Assembly: GCA_002358555.1 (NCBI GenBank)
Contig: DEPC01000004.1
Location: forward strand, 1 to 12,075
DNA: 12,075 nt
Reading direction: 5' to 3'
Source of the DNA: Hungatella sp. UBA3402
GTDB taxonomy: Bacteria > Bacillota > Clostridia > Lachnospirales > Lachnospiraceae
Shown: piece after piece, positions 7,912 to 12,075 of the stretch
Numbering within the stretch: the stretch's first letter is position 1
Layout of the letters: each line of letters starts with the position of its first letter
The notes under the pieces: model-generated
What the model was told of the DNA's origin: nothing
Databases searched by the model: none
Seen by the model: the letters and a program-made list of their open reading frames with translations, nothing else
Program-made: the position numbers and the translations under genes

Positions 7912-7937
7912 TAACAGTTCAAGTATTTGAAGTGTTA
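7912..7937. promoter_or_regulatory. Near-perfect 26-bp palindrome in the glgX leader
   Basis: The arms TAACAGTTCAA (7912-7922) and TTGAAGTGTTA (7927-7937) match at 10 of 11 positions around GTAT. It lies between the glgX -10 element and its ribosome site, about 30-55 bases into the predicted transcript. It could be an operator for a sugar-responsive repressor or an RNA hairpin. No specific regulator is recognised. Confidence 0.45.
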
Positions 7938-7973
7938 TGATTAGTGAGTTAAAAAGTAATTGATTCACTTCCT

Positions 7974-8002
7974 ATTATATACAGTTTGGAAAAGCCCGTC
8001 AA
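7974..8002 (-). promoter_or_regulatory. Sigma-A promoter of glgX
   Basis: On the minus strand TTGACG (7997-8002) and TATAAT (7974-7979) are exactly 17 bp apart, five of six and six of six to consensus. The predicted start near 7967 gives a leader of about 85 nt that contains the palindrome at 7912-7937. Confidence 0.75.
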
Positions 8003-8104
8003 ACTATATTTGTTGGAAAAGATAAATTATAGTTTAAAAATCAGAAATGGCAAAATACTTGACCATTAACGGTAACATAAATATAATAAGTTTAAAAAAC
8101 TATA
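8001..8104. repeat. Three copies of AAACTATA in the glgX/HTH-Uma2 divergent promoter region
   Basis: AAACTATA at 8001-8008, its inverse TATAGTTT at 8028-8035, and AAACTATA again at 8097-8104. The first two form an inverted pair between the two divergent promoters, and the third lies just downstream of the HTH-Uma2 -10. The longer string AGTTTAAAAA is also directly repeated (8031-8040 and 8089-8098). It could be a binding site for the HTH protein encoded next door; this is inference. Confidence 0.35.
8059..8087 (+). promoter_or_regulatory. Sigma-A promoter of the HTH-Uma2/HD operon
   Basis: TTGACC (8059-8064) and TATAAT (8082-8087) are 17 bp apart. Transcription would start near 8094, leaving a leader of about 68 nt. 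In that leader CCGAT (8121-8125) and ATCGG (8142-8146) can close a small hairpin around the palindrome GAAATATTTC (8132-8141), just upstream of the ribosome site. Confidence 0.75.
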
Positions 8105-8161
8105 TGTTATTGCAGGGAGACCGATTTCTTAGAAATATTTCATCGGCTAGGGAGGATAGCT

Positions 8162-8929
8162 ATGATAAATTTAGAAAAGATAAAACAGAGAAAAAAGGAT
8201 TTGCATTTGACGAATCAGGAACTTGCAGAAAGGTCGGGAGTTCCTTTAGGTACTATCAACAAAATATTCAGTGGAGCAACAAAGTCTCCTAAGTATAATA
8301 CTATGCAGGCTTTGGAAACCGTTCTAGGAATGTATTTTTATTATGATGCAGATGGGCCTTATATTAGCTATGTAAAAGAGGCTAGAGGAAGTTATGATAT
8401 TCATGGGGAATATACCATGAAAGATTATTATGCCCTTCCAGATTATGTCCGAGCAGAATTGATAGATGGGCGATTTTATTATATACCGTCTCCTGGAAGA
8501 CAACATCAGGAACTGTTAGGAGAGTTATACTATTTTATAAAAGATTACTTTCGGAAAAAAGGAGAAAAAGGTAACGTCTATCTCTCCCCTTTTGATGTCT
8601 GTCTGGATAGAGATGAAAAGACAGTTGTACAACCAGATTTGTGTATTGTAAGCCAAATGGGAAATTTGAATGAAAATGGCTTGAAAGGAATTCCTGATTT
8701 TATTGCAGAAATCATATCTAACAGTACTGCGAAAAAGGATTATACTTTGAAACTTAAGAAATATTGGAATGCAGGAGTGAAAGAGTATTGGATTATTGAC
8801 CCTTTAAAGGAACGAATTGTTACCTATCTATTTCAGGAGGAAGATATGGATATGAGAATATATAGATGGAAAGACCAGGTACCAATGGGGATTTATAATG
8901 ATTTGATAGTTGATTTTGGAGGTTTCTAG
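8162..8929 (+). CDS. XRE-family HTH fused to a Uma2-type PD-(D/E)XK nuclease domain
   Basis: A 255-residue two-domain protein. Residues 1-58 are a Cro/C1-type helix-turn-helix (LTNQELAERSGVPLGTINKI, then FSGATKSP). A linker is followed at about residues 83-245 by a Uma2 (DUF820) domain. Its hallmarks are the ELIDGRFYYIPSPGRQHQ segment (E99, H115), VVQPDLCIV (D159), IAEIISNST (E183) and YWNAGVKEYWIIDP. D159 and E183 are at the expected metal-binding positions of this restriction-like fold, so the nuclease core looks intact. The ATG at 8162 has AGGGAGG 6 nt upstream. Its own promoter is divergent from glgX, and it is followed after one base by an HD-domain gene. Many Uma2 proteins have no known biological role; the HTH suggests sequence-specific DNA binding or autoregulation. 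Confidence 0.88.
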   Translation: MINLEKIKQRKKDLHLTNQELAERSGVPLGTINKIFSGATKSPKYNTMQALETVLGMYFYYDADGPYISYVKEARGSYDIHGEYTMKDYYALPDYVRAELIDGRFYYIPSPGRQHQELLGELYYFIKDYFRKKGEKGNVYLSPFDVCLDRDEKTVVQPDLCIVSQMGNLNENGLKGIPDFIAEIISNSTAKKDYTLKLKKYWNAGVKEYWIIDPLKERIVTYLFQEEDMDMRIYRWKDQVPMGIYNDLIVDFGGF

Positions 8930-8930
8930 T

Positions 8931-9410
8931 ATGGAGAAAAGAAAGTTGAATCGAACTGATAAAGTAAGAGAATATGTAGATTCTGTAATTGAGAGAATCC
9001 CAGATAAAACTATGAGAAAAGAAACATTTGTACATTTATATGGAGTTTCCCAGGCATGTGCCATGATTGCTATGAGAAGGAAACAGGATACAGAACTGGC
9101 TGTCATAGCTGGAATGCTCCATGATATCTGGACATATTCTAAAATGGATTCCAGAGAACATGCACATAAGGGAGCAGGCATGGTACGAGAAATTTTGGAA
9201 TCTATGAATATTTTTGAAGAGAAGGAGATAGAGATAGTCTGTCATGCCATTTATCATCATAGTGGCAAGGCAATCTATCAGCAGCCTTTTGATGAAGTCT
9301 TGAAAGATGCAGATGTACTTCAGCATTGCATGTATAACCCACAAAAAGAACCAACTGTAAAAGATTATGCCAGATGTGAACGATTAAAACAAGAGTTTGG
9401 ATTGGAATAA
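8931..9410 (+). CDS. HD-domain protein, putative metal-dependent phosphohydrolase
   Basis: A 159-residue protein, nearly all HD domain. The metal-binding set is visible: H35 (FVHLYGV), H64-D65 (GMLHDIW), H79 (EHAHKGA), H109-H110 (AIYHHSG) and D126/D128 (LKDADVLQ). Such small HD proteins hydrolyse phosphate esters, often of nucleotides; the substrate here is unknown. ATG 8931 is chosen over the upstream in-frame TTG at 8910 because GGAGGT (8918-8923) lies 7 nt before it and inside the previous gene. Only one base separates the upstream stop from this start, which suggests co-translation with the HTH-Uma2 gene. No clear terminator follows. Confidence 0.85.
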   Translation: MEKRKLNRTDKVREYVDSVIERIPDKTMRKETFVHLYGVSQACAMIAMRRKQDTELAVIAGMLHDIWTYSKMDSREHAHKGAGMVREILESMNIFEEKEIEIVCHAIYHHSGKAIYQQPFDEVLKDADVLQHCMYNPQKEPTVKDYARCERLKQEFGLE

Positions 9411-9448
9411 TGGATAAGTCTGTTTTACCATAATCTGTTAAAAACCTG

Positions 9449-9477
9449 TTGATAAATAGAAAATGCCAAGTTATAAT
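9449..9477 (+). promoter_or_regulatory. Sigma-A promoter upstream of a tRNA-like sequence and the GNAT gene
   Basis: TTGATA (9449-9454) and TATAAT (9472-9477) have a 17-bp spacer. The start near 9484 would be about 7 nt before the tRNA-like sequence, the usual spacing for a tRNA gene. In its present state it would drive the GNAT gene with a leader of about 110 nt. TATAGTTT (9477-9484) overlaps the end of the -10. Confidence 0.7.
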
Positions 9478-9490
9478 ATAGTTTATTTGT

Positions 9491-9530
9491 GCAAAAGTGG
9501 TAAAATTGGCAGACGGGCAAGACTAAAGCG
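9491..9530 (+). pseudogene. tRNA-Leu-like 5' fragment, truncated
   Basis: AAGTGGTAAAATTGGCAGAC (9495-9514) differs at one base from the acceptor/D-arm stretch AAGTGGTGAAATTGGCAGAC that I recall from many bacterial tRNA-Leu genes. It sits at the right distance from a strong promoter, with GCAAAAG (9491-9497) in the place of the 5' acceptor strand. The D-stem no longer pairs properly. No matching CTTTTGC strand, T-arm (GTTCGAATC-like) or CCA is found before the next gene, and the anticodon arm dissolves after 9520. This is therefore a tRNA fragment or mimic, not a working tRNA. The rest of the leader (9531-9585) has only a weak GAAAA/TTTTC hairpin. Confidence 0.5.
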
Positions 9531-9596
9531 AAAAGGCGTTTTCAGAACATATGATAAGAATTTGACTTCTAGCGGACAACGAAGAAAGGAGAAAAA

Positions 9597-10187
9597 ATGG
9601 ATATATCTGAGTTAAAAACAGAAAGGCTGATAATAAGACAATTTAGAGAATATGATTTGAGAACTATCTATAAAATTTTTTCAGATAGAAAAATCAACCA
9701 TTTTCTTCCATGGTTCCCTTTAAAGACAATGGAAGAAACAAAGGATTTTTATGAAAGCCATTTAAAAAATAAAACTCATGAAAATAGCACTCTCTACTAT
9801 GCAATTTGTCTGAAAACAGATAATATTCCTATTGGTTATATTAATATCACTATAAATGATAGTTATGATTTGGGTTATGGTCTTTGTGAAGAATTTTGGC
9901 ATAATGGTATTGTAACAGAGGGTGGAAGAGCAATGATTGCTCAGTTGGAAAAGAATCATATTCCATATATCACTGCAACTCATGATGTAAATAACCCAAA
10001 GAGTGGAGAAGTGATGAAGCGCTTGGGTATGAAATACTGCTATTCCTATGAGGAACAGTGGCAGCCTAAGGATATTTTGGTTACTTTCCGTTTATACCAA
10101 TTAAATCTTGATGAGCAGAAAGACAGAATTTATAAGAAGTATTGGGAAAATTCGTCAGTTCATTATATAGAACATATAGATTCTTAG
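9597..10187 (+). CDS. GNAT-family N-acetyltransferase (RimJ/RimL-like)
   Basis: A 196-residue acyltransferase expected to move an acetyl group from acetyl-CoA to an amine. The N-terminus has the RimJ/RimL-type opening LKTERLIIRQFREYDL. The central strand IPIGYINITI leads to the acetyl-CoA-binding loop region EEFWHNGIVTEGGRAMI (about residues 98-114), and VNNPKSGEVMKRLGM (121-135) is the characteristic C-terminal helix of the fold. The pyrophosphate loop is HNGIVTE rather than the more usual xxGxGxA, within the range seen in the family. The substrate (a ribosomal protein, small amine or antibiotic) cannot be told. ATG 9597 has AAGGAG (9586-9591) 5 nt upstream. The sequence is unusually AT-rich (17 G+C of 60 in 9661-9720), which suggests acquisition. 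Confidence 0.88.
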   Translation: MDISELKTERLIIRQFREYDLRTIYKIFSDRKINHFLPWFPLKTMEETKDFYESHLKNKTHENSTLYYAICLKTDNIPIGYINITINDSYDLGYGLCEEFWHNGIVTEGGRAMIAQLEKNHIPYITATHDVNNPKSGEVMKRLGMKYCYSYEEQWQPKDILVTFRLYQLNLDEQKDRIYKKYWENSSVHYIEHIDS

Positions 10188-10264
10188 CCCAGCTAGGAGT
10201 ATAGAATTATGACTTAATCCAACTTTAAAGTTCTTTGATTCAAAAATGCTTAGAAGGAGCAGAG

Positions 10265-10750
10265 ATGGACAAGATAAATTTGATAATAAAACCTCATCAT
10301 CTTTTAGATATCTTTAAATTATATGGGAAAGGAATAGAAAGATTTGTTCCTAATGAAACATATAATCATAATTTTTATCTTATTGGAAATGCAGTGATTG
10401 AGGACAAAATAAATAAGGTTACATTTACTTATGGTTGTGATGATATCTGTAAACCTTGTGTTTGCTTGAAACATGGTATTTGTGAAGATACATTTCTTTA
10501 TAAAGAAATTGTTTATAACAAAAACAGCTATAATGAAAGGTTAGATAAAAGATTAATTGATATATTAGATTTAGATCTTTGTAAGATATATGAATTTTCT
10601 TATATTATCTATCTATTTCACACCAAAGTGGATTTGGAATTGATTAATTTTGTTTGGAATAGTAATACATGTGGTGAGAATGAGTCACGATATGAGTATA
10701 TAGAAAAAGGATTAGATAAGTATATAATAAAATATGGTTTGTCTATGTAG
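10265..10750 (+). CDS. Cysteine-rich DUF1284-like protein
   Basis: A 161-residue protein of unknown function. It opens with a KPHHLLDIFKLYGKG motif (H11, H12). Its middle carries YGCDDICKPCVCLKHGIC, with cysteines 58, 62, 65, 67 and 73. The RPHHLL start plus a DDIC-x2-C-x(n)-C cluster is the pattern I associate with DUF1284, proposed to bind a metal or iron-sulfur centre; the match is from memory and partial. No membrane segment or signal is seen. ATG 10265 is preferred over TTG 10235 because AAGGAG (10254-10259) lies 5 nt before it. The 77-nt gap after the GNAT gene has no convincing promoter, so the two may be co-transcribed. G+C is very low (14 of 60 in 10321-10380). Confidence 0.65.
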   Translation: MDKINLIIKPHHLLDIFKLYGKGIERFVPNETYNHNFYLIGNAVIEDKINKVTFTYGCDDICKPCVCLKHGICEDTFLYKEIVYNKNSYNERLDKRLIDILDLDLCKIYEFSYIIYLFHTKVDLELINFVWNSNTCGENESRYEYIEKGLDKYIIKYGLSM

Positions 10751-10770
10751 CTAATGAAAATTATTAAATG

Positions 10771-10978
10771 AACTCGTTGTTCTAGTTAAGCAGAAGTAAC
10801 ACTCCGAAGAAGGCTTCTCTTAGTCCTGCGGCTTTGGAGCCAGTAACATGAAGTCCCCTCCAACTCTGTTAAAAGCAGGAAAACTCTGATTGGCAGCTAT
10901 GCGCCCTTAAAACTGCCAGCCACCAGTCTTTTTCCGTGCGTTAATTCTGCTTACAACCTTTAACTAGCACAACAAGTT
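10771..10978. repeat. 208-bp element with long imperfect terminal inverted repeats
   Basis: The outer arms AACTCGTTGTTCTAGTTAA (10771-10789) and TTAACTAGCACAACAAGTT (10960-10978) are inverse copies at 17 of 19 positions. Adjoining inner arms GCAGAAGTAAC (10790-10800) and GTTAATTCTGC (10940-10950) match at 10 of 11, with a 9-nt bulge on the right. The interior is non-coding, more GC-rich than the flanking genes, and holds small hairpins, e.g. GGCTTTGGAGCC (near 10829-10840). It fills the gap between two convergent genes; the DUF4349 stop begins four bases beyond its right end. It could be a MITE-like element or a structured RNA. A clear target-site duplication is not visible; AAAT on both sides is too short to count. 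Confidence 0.6.
10891..10933 (+). terminator. Probable intrinsic terminator of the GNAT/DUF1284-like unit
   Basis: TGGCAG (10891-10896) and CTGCCA (10913-10918) form a stem with a 16-nt loop. Pairing can extend through CTGAT and the CACCAG on the other side with a small bulge. TCTTTTT (10927-10933) follows. It lies inside the inverted-repeat element. The distance from stem to T-tract is longer than ideal. Confidence 0.45.
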
Positions 10979-10981
10979 AAA

Positions 10982-12070
10982 TTATGTTTCATCTTTTGGA
11001 GCAGTTTCCTGTGATGGACTAGAAATAACAGGTTCAGCCTTTGCATGTCCTTTTTTGCGTCTTTTCACCTGTCTTTTGGTAAAGAAAACCATAGCTGATA
11101 CAACGGCGACAAAAGGTATCCAGATAGGGCTTCCAGCAACCAACATAATAAATAAAGATATCATGGTATCAGAGATTTTTTTAATATTTTTGGAAAATCC
11201 TTTTTCAATCCTTTGCCATACTGTTTCAGGAGCTGTAGGAGTAAAGGTAGTAGGAGTTACTTCCTGAATAGAAATCTCAATGGTACTATATTCTACTTGA
11301 TTGTCATAGAGCTTTAATTGAGATTCCATGGATTCCAATTCATAGCGGATTTCGGAAAGATGTTGTTCCAGAACAATGACTGCTTCTAAGGTATCAGCTT
11401 TTTCAAGAAGATCCCAAATACGCTCCTGTTCTACAGACAAAGTTTTCTTTCTGCTTTCCAAGTCGCTGTATAATAAGGTGACATCTTGAGTGGATTCCGA
11501 TTTGTTAGTGACATTGCCATTCCCTTCTACAGTTGCAATAAACTGATCTAGTTTATCACTTGGAATTCGAGCAGTTAGATTGGCATAACGATTTTGGCGT
11601 GTATTGTCATAATTCATACTGAACCCAGAGATATCAGAACTTTCGACATATCCAGCCAATTCGGTTACTTTGGACTGAAGCAGTTTTAAAAGCTCATCAA
11701 AAGAATCTGTTTCCACATACATGCTCACATTGCGAATTAGTTTTCGCTGTGCTGCGACAGCCGCAGAGATGCCAACAGAATCCGTAAGGATAGCAGAGTC
11801 TTCCATGATTGGGGGCGATTCCATAGCATAATTGTATTCTTCATATTCTGTCCCATAATCATAACCAGCCTCCAGCGCTGCAGTTTCATATGTAGCAGCA
11901 GCGGTCTCTGCATAAGTAGCTTCTGTTTGGATTCCTCCTCCTCCACAGCCTACAAGTAAAAGTGAGAAGATAAGGAGTAGAGGCATAGCTTTGACCAAAG
12001 GGCAATACTTAGAATGAGCTAAAACCATTGTATTCAACTCTCTAGTACATTTCCATAATTTTTTTTTCAT
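10982..12070 (-). CDS. DUF4349 domain-containing lipoprotein
   Basis: A 362-residue cell-surface protein. A hydrophobic signal (LLLIFSLLLVG) ends in a lipobox with C42, followed by four glycines, so the mature protein would be lipid-anchored outside the membrane. A low-complexity Ala/Thr/Glu/Tyr stretch (50-90) leads to the DUF4349 domain. That domain begins at RKLIRNVSMYVETDSFDELL (109-128), continues through VTELAGYVESSDISG and NLTARIPSDKLDQF, and contains a coiled coil at about 197-255. A second hydrophobic segment (about 301-330) and a basic tail (TKRQVKRRKK) give a cytoplasmic C-terminus. The domain's function is unknown; it is often described as surface-associated. The start is uncertain: ATG 12070 lies at the window edge so its ribosome site is not visible, and ATG 12028 (residue 15, GAGAG about 9 nt upstream) would give a more normal 27-residue signal. 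Confidence 0.88.
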   Translation of the reverse strand: MKKKLWKCTRELNTMVLAHSKYCPLVKAMPLLLIFSLLLVGCGGGGIQTEATYAETAAATYETAALEAGYDYGTEYEEYNYAMESPPIMEDSAILTDSVGISAAVAAQRKLIRNVSMYVETDSFDELLKLLQSKVTELAGYVESSDISGFSMNYDNTRQNRYANLTARIPSDKLDQFIATVEGNGNVTNKSESTQDVTLLYSDLESRKKTLSVEQERIWDLLEKADTLEAVIVLEQHLSEIRYELESMESQLKLYDNQVEYSTIEISIQEVTPTTFTPTAPETVWQRIEKGFSKNIKKISDTMISLFIMLVAGSPIWIPFVAVVSAMVFFTKRQVKRRKKGHAKAEPVISSPSQETAPKDET

Positions 12071-12075
12071 AAAAA

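Noticed and set aside
9411..9448. Possible terminator after the HD gene
   Set aside because: Three CTGTT direct repeats and T-runs are present, but no stem with a following U-tract could be drawn.
9491..9590. Intact tRNA-Leu gene
   Set aside because: No T-arm, no 3' acceptor strand and no pairing D-stem; only the 5' part resembles a tRNA.
10764..10982. TTAAAT direct repeat as a target-site duplication of the inverted-repeat element
   Set aside because: The right copy overlaps the repeat arm, so the two copies do not flank the element symmetrically.
1..12075. CRISPR array, rRNA or intact insertion sequence
   Set aside because: No regularly spaced direct repeats, no rRNA-like stretches and no transposase-like protein in any frame.

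Overview
The window looks like the chromosome of a low-GC Firmicute, most likely a gut clostridium of the Lachnospiraceae. The signs are purine-rich GGAGG ribosome binding sites, clear sigma-A promoters with 17-bp spacers, GTG and TTG starts, and families common in that group (DUF1836, a paired MarR/ABC exporter operon, GlgX, DUF4349 lipoprotein, HTH-Uma2). This assignment is inference from gene content, not from a marker gene.

Layout. (1) 1-360: a decayed, frameshifted 3' remnant of a type III restriction enzyme Res subunit, minus strand. (2) 362-1144: a DUF1836 protein, minus strand. (3) 1240-5558: a plus-strand operon of a MarR repressor and two ABC exporter half-transporters. A strong promoter is followed at once by two overlapping perfect palindromes that look like the MarR operator. 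(4) 5559-5729: a structured gap between convergent genes. (5) 5730-7883: a GH13 glycogen-debranching enzyme (GlgX type), minus strand, with its own promoter and a palindrome in the leader. (6) 8162-9410: a divergent two-gene unit, an HTH-Uma2 nuclease-like fusion and an HD-domain protein. (7) 9449-10750: a tRNA-type promoter running into what looks like the 5' end of a tRNA-Leu without its 3' half, then two very AT-rich genes (a GNAT acetyltransferase and a cysteine-rich DUF1284-like protein). (8) 10771-10978: a 208-bp element with long imperfect terminal inverted repeats, lying between convergent genes and carrying a probable terminator. (9) 10982-12070: a DUF4349 lipoprotein, minus strand.

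How the genes work together. The only clear functional unit is the MarR-ABC operon: a ligand-sensing repressor controlling a heterodimeric exporter with one degenerate and one consensus ATP site. GlgX serves glycogen or alpha-glucan turnover. The HTH-Uma2/HD pair is tightly spaced and probably co-translated, but its function is unknown. The segment from the tRNA-like sequence to the inverted-repeat element looks like a small acquired insertion.

The most interesting points are the truncated tRNA-Leu-like leader feeding a GNAT gene, the inverted-repeat element, the tandem MarR palindromes, and the HTH-Uma2/HD pair. I found no CRISPR array, no intact insertion sequence and no complete RNA gene.
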